A DNA stretch of 64,000 nt from Oceanicola sp. (GCA_017792405.1 CP051231.1:2316150-2380149), one strand, 5' to 3'; shown: positions 37,871 through 47,358, counted from the stretch's first letter. Numbers and translations: made by a program. Notes: generated from the letters alone by a model not told the origin.

Positions 37871-40021
37871 ATGGCCCAGGTATCGCCCGAAATCAAAACC
37901 CTGTTTCAGCAGGCCCAGCGGGCGCAGTCCTCGGGCCAGCTCGATGTGGCGCAGGCGCTCTTTGCCAAGATCCTCCGCCTCAACGAGCGCCTCCCCGAGG
38001 TCCACTTCCACCTCGGCCGGCTCGAGATGCAGCGCCGCGCGCCCAAGAAGGCGCTCAAGCACCTGCGCCGCGCACAGGAGCTCAAGCCCACCGAGCCGAT
38101 GGTCTGGCGCCTTCTGCTCGACGCTCTGATCGCCGCGGGCGACTCCCGCGGCGTCGACAAGCTGCTGAAATCCGCCGAAACCGCGCCCCTGACCCCGCAG
38201 GTCTTCCGCGAACTGGAGATGAAGGCCCGCACCGGCAACCGCTCTGGTGAGGCCAATCTCGGCAGCGCCGATCCCGCCGCCTTTCAGGAGGCCGTGCGCC
38301 TCTTCCAGTCCGGTCAGGCCGCCGAGGCTGCCGAAGCCGCCGAGGCCCTCCACCGCCGCCATCCCGGCGTCGCGCCCATCCTCGCCGTGCTCGGAGCCTC
38401 CCGCGCCGCACTTGCTCAGCTCGACGAGGCCGAGACCGCCTATCGCGAGGCCATCCGCCTCGATGACAGCTACGCCGAAGCGCATCTGCAACTCGGCCAG
38501 CTGCTCCAATCCCGCCGCCGCTTCGACGAGGCCACCCCACTGCTGGAACGCGCCCGCGAGCTCATGGCCGACAGCCCCCTCGTCGCCAAGTTCCTCGGCA
38601 TGAACTACACCGACAGAGACCACGCCAACTCGGCCCTGCCGCTGCTCGAAAAAGCCCACGCCGAGCTGCCGGACGACCCGGAAGCCGCCTTCGCCCTCTC
38701 CCGCTGCCTCTTCGCCCTCCGGCGGTTCGAAGATGCCCGCGCCACCTTCGCCTCTTGGGCCGAGCGGCCCTCCGCCCCTCCACCGCACCTCGCACTGATG
38801 GGCAACATCCTCAACGAGCTGGAGCAGACAGACAGCGCCCGCGCCTTCTATGAGCGCGCCCTCGCCGCCCGCCCCAACTTCGGCCCGGGCCTCTCAGGCC
38901 TCGCTTGGATCGCCCATCACTCCGGCGACTTCGACCTCTCGGCCAAGTATTTCGCGCAGGCCTGCGAGAGCGGCACCATCGACGGGCGCCTTGCCCGCAA
39001 CTATTCCGCCGGTCGCAAGCTGCTGGAGGATGATCCGATCCTGCCGCAGATCCGCGCCGCCTATGAAGAAGGCACCGAGGTGCCCGGCACCCGCGCCGAT
39101 CTCGCCTTCGCCCTCGCCAAGGCTGCTGAAGATCAAGGCCGCCCGGCGGAAGCCTTCGAGCTGCTGCGCATCGGCAATGACACTCTGGCCGAGCGTTTCC
39201 CGCCGCGCGACCGCCTCGTGCAGGGTCTCAACGAACGCGCCCGCCTCACATGGCGCCCCGAGACCGCACCGGTCGAGGCCACCGATGCCCCCCGGCTCAT
39301 CTTCATCTCCGGCATGCCCCGTTCCGGCACCACGCTGGTCGAGCAGATCGTCTCCAGCCACAGCACCGTGACCCCCGGCGGCGAAATCGGCCTGCTCAAC
39401 GGCGCACTCTCCGACCGCCAGCGCCTCGCAGTTGTCGAAGAACGCGGCCTGGCCGCCTCCGAGCTGCGCGCCACCGCGGCTGAAATTGCCCAGCGGGCCC
39501 GCACCCTCGCCCCCGAAGCCAGCGTGTTGACCGACAAGGCCGTGCTCGCCAACGCCGATCTGGGTTTCGCGCCCCAGCTCTGCCCCGGCAGCCGCTTCAT
39601 CGTCGTCCGCCGCGATCCGCGAGACAACTGCCTGTCGATCTACAAGAACCGCTTCGCCGACGGCACCCACCGCTACACCACCGACCTCAAGGAACTGGCC
39701 CACAACTACCTCGCCTTCCTCAAAGGCATGGAGTTCTGGCGCGAGGCCGCCCCCGAGGCCTTCCTCGAAGTCCGCTACGAAGACATCATCGGAGACCCGG
39801 AGACCGGCGCTCGCGCCCTGATCGACTATTGCGGCCTTGAGTGGGAGGAAGCCTGCCTACGGTTCTATGAAAACGCCCGCACCGTCCGCACCCTCTCGGC
39901 CTATCAGGTCCGCCAGCCGATTTACTCCTCCTCGGTCGGCGCATGGCGCAAGTTCGAGGCCGAGCTTAAACCGCTGATTGACATCCTGCGCGACGGCGGC
40001 GCCTTGGAGGAATGGGACTGA
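37871..40021 (+). CDS. TPR-repeat sulfotransferase
   Basis: The 716-residue protein has TPR-like helices over roughly residues 1-400 (IKTLFQQAQRAQSSGQLDVA, later YREAIRLDDSYAEAHLQLGQ), then a sulfotransferase domain. The PAPS loop is ISGMPRSGTTLVEQI near residue 480 and the 3'-phosphate site is VVRRDPRDNCLS near 578. The domain order matches bacterial TPR-containing sulfotransferases of unknown acceptor. It is coupled to valS by a 4-nt gap, which is probably incidental. Confidence 0.9.
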   Translation: MAQVSPEIKTLFQQAQRAQSSGQLDVAQALFAKILRLNERLPEVHFHLGRLEMQRRAPKKALKHLRRAQELKPTEPMVWRLLLDALIAAGDSRGVDKLLKSAETAPLTPQVFRELEMKARTGNRSGEANLGSADPAAFQEAVRLFQSGQAAEAAEAAEALHRRHPGVAPILAVLGASRAALAQLDEAETAYREAIRLDDSYAEAHLQLGQLLQSRRRFDEATPLLERARELMADSPLVAKFLGMNYTDRDHANSALPLLEKAHAELPDDPEAAFALSRCLFALRRFEDARATFASWAERPSAPPPHLALMGNILNELEQTDSARAFYERALAARPNFGPGLSGLAWIAHHSGDFDLSAKYFAQACESGTIDGRLARNYSAGRKLLEDDPILPQIRAAYEEGTEVPGTRADLAFALAKAAEDQGRPAEAFELLRIGNDTLAERFPPRDRLVQGLNERARLTWRPETAPVEATDAPRLIFISGMPRSGTTLVEQIVSSHSTVTPGGEIGLLNGALSDRQRLAVVEERGLAASELRATAAEIAQRARTLAPEASVLTDKAVLANADLGFAPQLCPGSRFIVVRRDPRDNCLSIYKNRFADGTHRYTTDLKELAHNYLAFLKGMEFWREAAPEAFLEVRYEDIIGDPETGARALIDYCGLEWEEACLRFYENARTVRTLSAYQVRQPIYSSSVGAWRKFEAELKPLIDILRDGGALEEWD

Positions 40022-40034
40022 GGGAGGTGCTCCC

Positions 40035-41312
40035 TCACACCTCCTTCATCGCAAAGGCCAGCGCCGCCCCGCCAAGCGCCACACCTGCGAACACCACCAG
40101 CACCACGCCCGGCCCCGCCGCCGAGGCCAGCAGGCCAAAGAGCCCGCCGCCCAGTAGGGCTACGCCAACAGTGGTGTTGGCCACCGCGGTGTAGCTTGCC
40201 CGGCTCTCTTCCGGCGCGAGATTCACGAGGTAGGTAGAGCGCCCCACTCGCACGCCGCGATAGCTGACCATCAGGCCAAAGAGCACCAGCGGCGCGGCCC
40301 ATGCCGTGCCCATCGCGCCACCCCAGCCGAGCGCCACGCCGAGGCCCAGAAAACCCGCCGCCACGGCGCCCGAGATCGCCAGCACCAGCCGTGACGAGCG
40401 GTCCGACAAGCGCCCCCACACCCAGCCCGAGATCAGCCCCGCCAGCGCCGAGGCCGCCAGCATCGCCCCCAACGCGCCCCAGCGGTCGTCGCCCGCCTCC
40501 CCTGCCAGCATCACGAGGTAGGGCGGCGCCAGCGCGGTGGGCAATAGCAGCACCCGCGCCAGCACGAAGCGCCGCAAATCCCCATCCTCCCAGAGCAACG
40601 AAAGCTGCCCCAAGCCGGTTGCCTCCCCTTCGGCGTCACCGGGCCGGTCTTCCTCGGCAATTGTCGAAAAAATGAAGGCCGCGCCCAGCCACGCCGCCCC
40701 TGCCAGCGCAATCGCGCCTGCCACAAGTTGAAATCTTTCAAGCAGGCCCAGCATCAGCACCCCCGCAAACAGCAGCACCCCCGCCGAGGCCACGGAGGCC
40801 GCAAACCCCGTCACCGTCCCACGGCGCGGCTTGTCCACCGTCTTGCCCAGCACATCCTTGAAGCTCACCGAACAGACCGAGCGCGCCACCGCCAGCACCG
40901 CCAGTGCCGCAACGATCACCACGCCAGCTGCCCAGCCCTCCAGCAACAACGCCGCCGCCAGGATCACCAGCGCAGCCAAGCCCTGCCCCGCAGCACCCGC
41001 TGCCCAGGCCCACTTGCGCCGACCCATCCCCCGGATACGGGCCGCGGTAAACAGCTGCGGCACCAGCGCCCCGGCCTCTCGCACCGGCACCAGCAGCCCA
41101 GTCAGTGCCGCCGGAGCGCCCAGCGCCCCCATCAGCCAGCTCAGCACCAGCTTGGGGTCAATCAACCCATCCGCCAGCTTGCTCAGAGAAAGCGCTGCCC
41201 CGTGCCGCAAGAAGTTCCCCGCCTCCGCCTCGCGCGCGGTCTCGGTAATATCCTCCGCTTCGGCGCGGCTCTCATCGGTCAGCGTCTCGAACGCCCGGTC
41301 TGCAACAGTCAT
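40035..41312 (-). CDS. MFS transporter
   Basis: The 425-residue protein has about 12 hydrophobic segments after a 35-residue acidic N-terminus. Segment 2-3 contains RIRGMGRRKWAWAAG, a positively charged MFS-type loop, and segment 8 region has SGWVWGRLSDRSSRLVL, matching the second MFS motif A. It faces thrS across 173 bp. I cannot name a substrate. Confidence 0.82.
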   Translation of the reverse strand: MTVADRAFETLTDESRAEAEDITETAREAEAGNFLRHGAALSLSKLADGLIDPKLVLSWLMGALGAPAALTGLLVPVREAGALVPQLFTAARIRGMGRRKWAWAAGAAGQGLAALVILAAALLLEGWAAGVVIVAALAVLAVARSVCSVSFKDVLGKTVDKPRRGTVTGFAASVASAGVLLFAGVLMLGLLERFQLVAGAIALAGAAWLGAAFIFSTIAEEDRPGDAEGEATGLGQLSLLWEDGDLRRFVLARVLLLPTALAPPYLVMLAGEAGDDRWGALGAMLAASALAGLISGWVWGRLSDRSSRLVLAISGAVAAGFLGLGVALGWGGAMGTAWAAPLVLFGLMVSYRGVRVGRSTYLVNLAPEESRASYTAVANTTVGVALLGGGLFGLLASAAGPGVVLVVFAGVALGGAALAFAMKEV

Positions 41313-41485
41313 GCAACATATACGCCCCAGCCCCCGCCCGGTTCACTTTCTTGCCGAAAATACCCATTCCCGCCGCTGCCACGAGCGCCACGGTTGACAC
41401 CGCCCTCCCGGCCCGCCAAAGAGCGATCACACCATAACCCGCAACCGGGCGTTCCGTGGGCGCCAAACTGACGAGGAGAGCCGAT

Positions 41486-43471
41486 ATGGCCCAGATTTCC
41501 CTCACCTTCCCCGATGGCAATTCGCGCGACTACGAGGCCGGGATCACCCCCGCCGAGGTCGCCGCCTCCATCTCCAAGAGCCTCGCCAAATCCGCAATCT
41601 CCGCCATGGTCGACGGCAAGCACCACGATCTTGCCTGGCCCATCGAGGCCGACGCGCAGATCGCCATCAACACCATGAAGGACGATGCCCCCGCGCTGGA
41701 GCTGATCCGGCACGACTTCGCCCACGTCATGGCCCGCGCCGTGCAGGAGCTCTGGCCCGACACCAAGGTCACCATCGGCCCGGTCATCGAAAACGGCTGG
41801 TACTACGACTTCGACCGTGAAGAGCCCTTCACGCCCGAGGATCTCGGCGCCATCGAGGCCAAGATGAAGCAGATCATCAACGCCCGCGACGCCGTCCGCA
41901 CCGAGGTCTGGTCCCGCGCCGATGCCATCGCGCATTACGAAAACACCGGCGAGAACTACAAGGTCGAGCTGGTCGGCATGATCCCCGACGATGGCCAGCC
42001 GATCCGCATGTACTGGCACGGCGACTGGCAGGATCTTTGCCGCGGCCCGCACCTCCAGCACACCGGCCAACTCCCCGCCGACGCCTTCAAGCTGATGAAG
42101 GTCGCGGGCGCCTACTGGCGCGGTGACTCGAACCGCCCGATGCTCCAGCGCATCTACGGCGTCGCCTTCAAAAACCGCGAAGACCTCAAGGCCCACCTCA
42201 CCTTCCTTGAAGAGGCCGAAAAGCGCGATCACCGCCGCTTGGGGCGCGAGATGGACCTCTTCCACATGCAGGAGGAAGCCCCCGGTCAGGTGTTCTGGCA
42301 CCCCAACGGCTGGACGATCTACACCGCCCTGCAAGACTACATGCGCCGCAAGCAGCGCGCGGGCGGCTACCGCGAGATCAACACGCCGCAGGTGGTGGAC
42401 CGCAAGCTCTGGGAGGCCTCGGGCCACTGGGAGAAATACCAGCACCACATGTTCCTCGTGGAGGTGGACGAAAGCCGCGATGGCGAGAACGACGACGCCA
42501 CCAAAGCCAAGGACCACAGCCAGACCCGGATCAACGCGCTCAAGCCGATGAACTGCCCCTGCCACGTGCAGGTGTTCAACCAGGGCCTCAAGTCCTACCG
42601 CGACCTGCCGCTCCGGCTGGCCGAATTCGGCTCCTGCTCGCGATTCGAGCCCTCCGGCGCGCTCCACGGCATCATGCGCGTGCGCGGCTTCACGCAGGAC
42701 GACGCGCATATCTTCTGCACCGAAGAGCAGATCCAGGAGGAATGCGCCCGCTTCATCGACTTCCTCGCCAACATCTACGAGGAGCTCGGCTTCCCCGAGT
42801 TCGAGATCAAGTTCGCCACCCGCCCTGAAAAGCGCGTTGGCAGCGAGGAGAGCTGGGACTACGTCGAGAACGCCCTCGAAAACGCCATCAAGGCCGTGGG
42901 CCGCGACTACACCCTCGAGCCGGGTGACGGCGCCTTCTACGGCCCCAAGCTCGACTTCTATCTGACCGACGCCATCGGCCGGGTCTGGCAGTGCGGCACC
43001 TTCCAGGTTGATCCCAACCTGCCCGAGCGCCTCGGCGCCACCTACATCGGGCAGGACGGTGAAAAGCATCGCCCCTTCATGCTGCACCGCGCCACGCTTG
43101 GCAGCTTCGAGCGGTTCGTCGGCATCCTGATCGAGAACTGGGAAGGCAAGCTGCCGTTCTGGCTCGCGCCCCGTCAGGTGGTGGTCGCCTCCATCACCTC
43201 CGAGGCCGATGCCTACGTGAATGAGGTGGTGGCCGCTCTCCAAGCCAAGGGCATCCGCGCCGAGGCCGACACCCGCAACGAGAAGATCAACTACAAGGTC
43301 CGCGAGCACTCGGTCGGAAAGGTGCCGGTCATCCTCGCCTGCGGCGGCCGCGAGGTCGAGGAGCGCACCGTCTCCGTCCGCCGCCTTGGCGAGAAACAGA
43401 CCGCCGTGCAATCGCTCGACGAGATCGTGGCGGCCCTCGCCGCCGAGGCCACGCCGCCCGATCTGCGGTAA
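41486..43471 (+). CDS. thrS: Threonyl-tRNA synthetase
   Basis: The 661-residue class II enzyme has an N-terminal TGS domain ([15 protein letters not shown]), the editing domain ([17 protein letters not shown]) and a zinc-dependent core with MNCPCH, DDAHIF and the [11 protein letters not shown] motif 3. The C-terminal anticodon-binding domain starts near residue 560 ([12 protein letters not shown]). AGGAG at 41474-41478 fixes the ATG at 41486; the upstream in-frame residues are not conserved. A strong terminator follows. Confidence 0.97.
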   Translation: MAQISLTFPDGNSRDYEAGITPAEVAASISKSLAKSAISAMVDGKHHDLAWPIEADAQIAINTMKDDAPALELIRHDFAHVMARAVQELWPDTKVTIGPVIENGWYYDFDREEPFTPEDLGAIEAKMKQIINARDAVRTEVWSRADAIAHYENTGENYKVELVGMIPDDGQPIRMYWHGDWQDLCRGPHLQHTGQLPADAFKLMKVAGAYWRGDSNRPMLQRIYGVAFKNREDLKAHLTFLEEAEKRDHRRLGREMDLFHMQEEAPGQVFWHPNGWTIYTALQDYMRRKQRAGGYREINTPQVVDRKLWEASGHWEKYQHHMFLVEVDESRDGENDDATKAKDHSQTRINALKPMNCPCHVQVFNQGLKSYRDLPLRLAEFGSCSRFEPSGALHGIMRVRGFTQDDAHIFCTEEQIQEECARFIDFLANIYEELGFPEFEIKFATRPEKRVGSEESWDYVENALENAIKAVGRDYTLEPGDGAFYGPKLDFYLTDAIGRVWQCGTFQVDPNLPERLGATYIGQDGEKHRPFMLHRATLGSFERFVGILIENWEGKLPFWLAPRQVVVASITSEADAYVNEVVAALQAKGIRAEADTRNEKINYKVREHSVGKVPVILACGGREVEERTVSVRRLGEKQTAVQSLDEIVAALAAEATPPDLR

Positions 43472-43490
43472 CATCCCTGACACCCACGTG

Positions 43491-43528
43491 AGCGCCGCCC
43501 CGCACCCCGCCGGGCGGCGCTTTCATTT
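43491..43528 (+). terminator. Intrinsic terminator of thrS
   Basis: AGCGCCGCCC (43491-43500) pairs with GGGCGGCGCT (43512-43521) around an 11-nt loop, followed by TTCATTTT. It lies 20 nt after the thrS stop. Confidence 0.85.
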
Positions 43529-43805
43529 TGTAACCATATGTCGCCAACTCACGGCTTCGTGGGGGCAAATGTTACAAAACAGAGCAACCACCTCACGGGT
43601 AGAACCCCTGCTTTTCAGTGGCTTGCCAATTTTCGGCAAATTTTCTGCACTGCAAAAACCCGCTGCAATCATAACGGGCGCGTGTGTTCACAGGCCTGTC
43701 AATGGCGCGTGATCACCCCCCGGACATAGATTTTTGACATCCCCGGACGGATGACCCGGGGGCCAAGACAAACCTTGAAAAACCAACCAACCCAAGGGGA
43801 TACCC
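43529..43805. promoter_or_regulatory. Upstream region of the bufferin operon
   Basis: The 277-bp stretch after the thrS terminator is AT-richer than its flanks. A TTGACA at 43734-43739 lacks a plausible -10 box at 17 bp. Immediately after it CCCCGG (43741-43746) and CCGGGG (43756-43761) form a hairpin with a 9-nt loop in the likely leader. AAGGGGA at 43794-43800 is the ribosome-binding site. An alternative-sigma promoter is likely, but I cannot assign it from sequence alone. Confidence 0.5.
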
Positions 43806-44108
43806 ATGTCCAAGACCGTCAAGACCCTCGCCGTGGCCGCTTCCGTCGCCGCCGCCATGACCGCCGCCACCACTGCCTCGGCCCAGAGCCAGGAAAAGTG
43901 CTTCGGCGTGTCGCTGGCCGGTGAAAATGACTGCGCCGCCGGCCCCGGCACCACATGCAAGGGCACCTCGACCGTTGACTATCAGGGCAACGCCTGGACC
44001 CTCGTGGCCGCCGGCACCTGCGCCGACATCGAGCTGCCCGAAATGGCCGACGGCACCGCACGCATGGGCTCGCTCGAAGAGCTCGACCGCGACCTGCCCG
44101 CCTCCTAA
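43806..44108 (+). CDS. bufA: Bufferin-family metallophore precursor (DUF2282, BufA1-like)
   Basis: The 100-residue precursor has a Sec signal peptide (residues 1-26, ASA/Q cleavage) and four cysteines, C32, C43, C51 and C72, in the DUF2282 pattern KCFGV-x6-NDC-x7[15 protein letters not shown]6-GTC. In characterised bufferins the MNIO enzyme modifies the cysteines and the product sequesters copper in the periplasm. After C72 this protein has a 28-residue acidic tail ([20 protein letters not shown]) that is longer and more acidic than I expect. It is the first gene of a four-gene operon. Classification is strong; copper binding is inferred from family. Confidence 0.93.
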   Translation: MSKTVKTLAVAASVAAAMTAATTASAQSQEKCFGVSLAGENDCAAGPGTTCKGTSTVDYQGNAWTLVAAGTCADIELPEMADGTARMGSLEELDRDLPAS

Positions 44109-44115
44109 AACCTTC

Positions 44116-44143
44116 GCGCCCGGCTCCCCGCGGGGCCGGGCGC
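44116..44143 (+). promoter_or_regulatory. Hairpin between bufA and bufB (likely attenuator)
   Basis: GCGCCCGGC (44116-44124) and GCCGGGCGC (44135-44143) make a perfect 9-bp stem with further inner C/G pairing, 7 nt after the bufA stop. It is followed by ACCCTTTCC rather than a T-run, so partial termination or 3'-end protection is more likely than full termination. This would keep precursor levels above enzyme levels. BufB has its own GGAGAG site downstream. Confidence 0.65.
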
Positions 44144-44168
44144 ACCCTTTCCAGCACCGGAGAGCGAC

Positions 44169-45020
44169 ATGTCCCGCATTTCCGATTTTCGCCTCCCCGC
44201 CGGGGTGGGCGTTGGCTACAAAGCCCAACATTTCAACGAGTTGGTGAGCGCACCCGGCTGCGTCTCATGGCTCGAAATCCACGCCGAGAACTACATGGGC
44301 GATGGCGGACGCCCGCTGGCCCAGCTTCGTCACCTCTCAGAGCGCTTCCCCATCTCCGTTCACGGTGTCGGCCTATCCATCGGCGGCGAGGCCCCGCTGG
44401 ACCCCGATCATCTGGCTCGCCTCAGGCACCTCTGCGACTGGCTCCAGCCCGCGTCCTTCTCCGAGCACCTCGCATGGTCCACCCACGAAGGCGCTTTCCT
44501 GAACGATCTGCTGCCGCTGCCCTACACCGAGGCCACTCTCACCCGCGTCTGCGACCACATCGACGCGCTCCAGGCCACCATCGGCCGCGCCATGATGCTC
44601 GAAAACCCCTCCACCTACCTCGCCTTTGCCGAGAGCGAGATGGAGGAAACCGACTTTCTTGCCGAGATCGCTCGCCGCACCGGCTGCGGATTGCTCTTGG
44701 ATGTAAACAACGTCTACGTCGCTTCTACCAACCAGCAGCGCGAGCCGCTTGACTATATCGAACATTTCCCGCTCGCCGCCGTCCACGAGATCCACCTCGG
44801 CGGCCACGATGAGCAAGCCGACGAACACGGCGACCGCCTCCTGATCGACAGCCACGATGCCGAGGTCGTGGACCCGGTCTGGCAGCTCTACCGCGAAACC
44901 ATCCGCCGCTCCGGCCCCCGCCCCACGCTCATCGAGTGGGATGCCAACATCCCCCCCTATGCCGAGTTGGAGGCCGAGGCCTCCCGCGCCGCCGCCATTC
45001 TCGAGCCAGTCGCAGCATGA
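44169..45020 (+). CDS. bufB: DUF692 multinuclear non-heme iron oxidative enzyme (BufB, MbnB-like)
   Basis: The 283-residue TIM-barrel protein is of the MNIO family that oxidises peptide cysteines. Likely iron ligands are in EIHAEN (38-41), H65 in SVHG, H100 in SEHLAW, E145 in MLENPSTY, D178/N180 in [11 protein letters not shown]206/H209/H213 in [10 protein letters not shown]227/H229 in DSHD and E257 in IEWD. All are intact. GGAGAG precedes the ATG by 4 nt. It ends in ATGA overlap with the next gene. It would modify the BufA precursor; that step is family inference. Confidence 0.95.
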   Translation: MSRISDFRLPAGVGVGYKAQHFNELVSAPGCVSWLEIHAENYMGDGGRPLAQLRHLSERFPISVHGVGLSIGGEAPLDPDHLARLRHLCDWLQPASFSEHLAWSTHEGAFLNDLLPLPYTEATLTRVCDHIDALQATIGRAMMLENPSTYLAFAESEMEETDFLAEIARRTGCGLLLDVNNVYVASTNQQREPLDYIEHFPLAAVHEIHLGGHDEQADEHGDRLLIDSHDAEVVDPVWQLYRETIRRSGPRPTLIEWDANIPPYAELEAEASRAAAILEPVAA

Positions 45021-45718
45021 GCCAATCCGCCTTCCATACCGCGCTGCTCGATCCGGCCACCCCGGCCCCCGAGGGGCTAATCGACCCAAAGGGCCGCCCG
45101 GCAGGCAAGCGTTTCGATGTCTACCGCAACAACGTGGTCGTCTCGCTCTCCGAGGCGCTGGCCGAGGCCTTCCCGGTCTGCCAGGCTATTGTCGGCGAAG
45201 AGTTCTTCACCGCCCTCGCCGGGCAATACGTGCGCCAGCACCCGCCCCGCGACCCGCGCATCGCCACGTGGGGCACCACCCTCCCCGCCTTCCTGGAAAC
45301 CTTCCCGCCCGTCGCCCACCTTCCCTACCTGCCCGATGTCGCCCGGCTGGAGCAGGCCCTGCGCGAGAGCTACCACGCCGCCGACAGCACACCCGTCGAC
45401 CCGTCCACCATCACCACCGAGAGCCGCTTCGCCCTCGCCCCCGCCGTCCGCCTCGTGCAATCGCTCTATCCGATCCACGCGATCTGGCGCTTCACCCGTG
45501 GCGACGGCCCCAAACCCGCGCCGCAGGCCCAATCCGTGCTCGTCACCCGCCCCTCCTACGACCCGCAGCTCACCGTCCTGCACCCGCAGGCCCCCGCCTT
45601 CCTCGCCGGTCTTGCCGCTGGCGAAACGCTTGAAGAGGCCACGCCCGACGGCTTCGACATCACCGAAACCCTCACCGCCCTGATCACCGGCGGTGCGCTT
45701 ACGGAGCCCCAGCTATGA
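45017..45718 (+). CDS. bufC: DUF2063 partner protein (BufC, RRE-type)
   Basis: The 233-residue protein has the DUF2063 N-terminus [32 protein letters not shown], then the conserved [17 protein letters not shown] segment. In methanobactin-like and bufferin systems this partner carries the peptide-recognition element and works in complex with the DUF692 enzyme. The ATG overlaps the bufB stop by 4 nt and its own stop overlaps the doxX-like gene by 4 nt, as expected for a complex made in fixed ratio. Confidence 0.92.
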   Translation: MSQSAFHTALLDPATPAPEGLIDPKGRPAGKRFDVYRNNVVVSLSEALAEAFPVCQAIVGEEFFTALAGQYVRQHPPRDPRIATWGTTLPAFLETFPPVAHLPYLPDVARLEQALRESYHAADSTPVDPSTITTESRFALAPAVRLVQSLYPIHAIWRFTRGDGPKPAPQAQSVLVTRPSYDPQLTVLHPQAPAFLAGLAAGETLEEATPDGFDITETLTALITGGALTEPQL

Positions 45719-46281
45719 CCCGCCTCCTCAGCCTTTACGATGCCATCGCGACCCAGCTCGAGGCCGCCGCACCTTGGCTCATCCCCACTCTCGCCCGCCT
45801 CGTCTTTGCCGGGGTGCTGCTGGTCTATTATCTCAACTCCGGCCTCGCGAAATTCGGCGAGGGCATCCTCGGCCTCTTCCGGCCCGACGCGGGCGCCTAT
45901 GTGACCATCTTTCCCAAGGCGATGGAGGCCGTGAGCTACGATGTGAGCCAGCTCAGCATCTTCCACTGGGCCGTCACCCTCGCCGGCACATGGGCCGAGG
46001 TGATCCTGCCCATCGCCATCGTAATCGGCCTCTTCACCCGCCTTGCCTCGCTGGCGATGATCGGCTTCGTCTTCGTGCAGAGCGTGGTCGATGTCTACGG
46101 CCACGGCGTCACCGGCGATGACATCGGCGCATGGTTCGACGCGCCGTCAAACGCCCTCCTGCTCGATCAACGCGCCTTCTGGGTCTTCGCCCTGGGCGTT
46201 CTGGTGCTGCGCGGCGCAGGGCCAATCTCGGTGGACCGCGCGCTCATGGCCTATCGCGGCCCCTCCGCCGCCCCGGCCTGA
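45715..46281 (+). CDS. bufD: DoxX-family membrane protein (BufD)
   Basis: The 188-residue protein has four main membrane segments, the first in TLARLVFAGVLLVYYLNSGLAKFGEG, typical of DoxX. DoxX proteins appear next to BufABC in many proteobacteria and are thought to supply electrons or an oxidising step at the membrane. It is the last gene, with a 4-nt overlap to bufC, and converges with an ArsC-like gene 4 bp away. Role is inferred from context. Confidence 0.88.
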   Translation: MTRLLSLYDAIATQLEAAAPWLIPTLARLVFAGVLLVYYLNSGLAKFGEGILGLFRPDAGAYVTIFPKAMEAVSYDVSQLSIFHWAVTLAGTWAEVILPIAIVIGLFTRLASLAMIGFVFVQSVVDVYGHGVTGDDIGAWFDAPSNALLLDQRAFWVFALGVLVLRGAGPISVDRALMAYRGPSAAPA

Positions 46282-46285
46282 GCGC

Positions 46286-46597
46286 CTAGCCCAACACCTC
46301 GGCCTGCACATCTGCGCCCCAGCCCAGCCAGAGCCGCCCGTCCTTTTCGATCACCGGACGCTTCATCAGCGTCGGATGGGCAGCCAGCAAATCCAGCGGC
46401 GGCGCCGCGCGCTCTGCCTCCGACAATCCGCGCCATGTGGTGGATTTCCGGTTCACCAGCGCCTCCCCAAAGGCCGCGTGAAACTGCTCCAATTGCCCCT
46501 GCGTAAGCGGATTTTCGCGCACGTCCACCAGCACCCCACCGCTCGCTTTCACCGCTTTTCGGCAGGTATCACACGTCTTTAACCCGTAAATTTTCAT
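46286..46597 (-). CDS. ArsC/Spx-family thioredoxin-fold protein (YffB-like)
   Basis: The 103-residue protein has TCDTCRKAVK at residues 9-18 and the LMKRPVIEKDGRLWLG segment that marks the ArsC family, while the spacing and the CxxC pair resemble YffB/Spx-like members more than true arsenate reductase. ATG 46597 gives the usual N-terminus MKIYGLKTC. It converges with the bufferin operon; no ars genes are nearby. Activity is uncertain. Confidence 0.87.
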   Translation of the reverse strand: MKIYGLKTCDTCRKAVKASGGVLVDVRENPLTQGQLEQFHAAFGEALVNRKSTTWRGLSEAERAAPPLDLLAAHPTLMKRPVIEKDGRLWLGWGADVQAEVLG

Positions 46598-46800
46598 CGC
46601 TTCCGCCCCTTTTTTCGCCAAGACCACCGAGAATCCGATTCCTCGCCCGGCTTTGTCTTGCGTTTTTTACAACTCGAAACAATCCTCATACCCACGGAGA
46701 CTTCACGACCGATACTGCCTCAGATGCGGACCGGAAGATTGAAGACCGGACTGCATGTGCCCCGCAGATCAGGGGCCGAAAACAAAGAGGGAGAAACGGA

Positions 46801-47007
46801 ATGCCCACCGGCACCGTGAAATGGTTCAATACGACTAAGGGTTACGGGTTCATTGCACCCGACGATGGTGGAAAGGACATTTTCGTCCATATCTCCGCCG
46901 TGGAGCGCGCGGGCCTCACCGGCCTCGCCGACAACCAGAAGATCAGCTACGAGATGATCCCCGGCCGTGATGGCCGCGAAAGCGCGGGCGACCTCAAGCT
47001 GCTCTGA
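46801..47007 (+). CDS. cspA: Cold-shock protein, CspA family
   Basis: The 68-residue OB-fold protein has RNP1 KGYGFI and RNP2 DIFVHIS, the nucleic-acid-binding pair of cold-shock proteins. The first residue context TVKWFN is canonical. A 200-bp upstream gap gives room for a long leader, as usual for csp genes. A clear terminator follows at 47060. It is a housekeeping RNA chaperone; nothing unusual. Confidence 0.96.
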   Translation: MPTGTVKWFNTTKGYGFIAPDDGGKDIFVHISAVERAGLTGLADNQKISYEMIPGRDGRESAGDLKLL

Positions 47008-47059
47008 CCGGCGCATCGGGGGCCGAGCCAGCCGCCAAGCCCCGACCCTCTAAAACAAA

Positions 47060-47096
47060 AGGCCGCCGGTCTTGCCGTCGGCCTCTCTCTTTTTCT
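47060..47096 (+). terminator. Intrinsic terminator of cspA
   Basis: AGGCCG (47060-47065) pairs with CGGCCT (47079-47084), with inner CGG/CCG and a TCTT loop; a tract CTCTCTTTTTCTC follows. It lies 52 nt after the stop. Confidence 0.85.
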
Positions 47097-47130
47097 CTGC
47101 TTTTCCGACTGCCTGCGCAGAACGGCCCTG

Positions 47131-47358
47131 CTATTTGGCGCGTCGCCCCGGCGTGGCCTTCATCGCCCCGTAGCTCACCGTCTGGTTCGGCGTGCCGCAG
47201 CTGATCACCCCGTCGAGCGTCACCGGCTGAAGCCCCTCGGGGCAAAAGTTCTCCCCCGGATAGGCATAGATCTTCGGCGCATCCGCCTTGCCTTCCGCCA
47301 GCGCGGCCCCCGCGCCCAGCACCAGCCCGATTGCGGCCATCGAAACACTCTTGCGCAT
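47131..47358 (-). CDS. Small secreted protein of unknown function
   Basis: The 75-residue protein has a signal peptide (ending AALA, about residue 19) and a short mature part with two cysteines in ENFCPEGLQPVTLDGVISC, probably a disulphide. GGAGAAGG lies 4 nt before ATG 47358, so the shorter start is chosen. It is convergent with cspA across a terminator and separated from modC by 150 bp. I recognise no family. Confidence 0.7.
   Translation of the reverse strand: MRKSVSMAAIGLVLGAGAALAEGKADAPKIYAYPGENFCPEGLQPVTLDGVISCGTPNQTVSYGAMKATPGRRAK

Noticed and set aside
41309..43483. Minus-strand frame (724 aa) opposite thrS
   Set aside because: It mirrors thrS in a GC-rich genome and has a low-complexity Val/Gly/Asp composition; thrS has all motifs.
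43734..43762. Sigma-70 promoter at TTGACA upstream of bufA
   Set aside because: No TATAAT-like element is found at 16-18 bp; the place is G-rich and folds into a hairpin.
46286..46597. Arsenate reductase as part of an ars operon
   Set aside because: No arsenic genes are near and the protein fits the YffB/Spx branch more closely.
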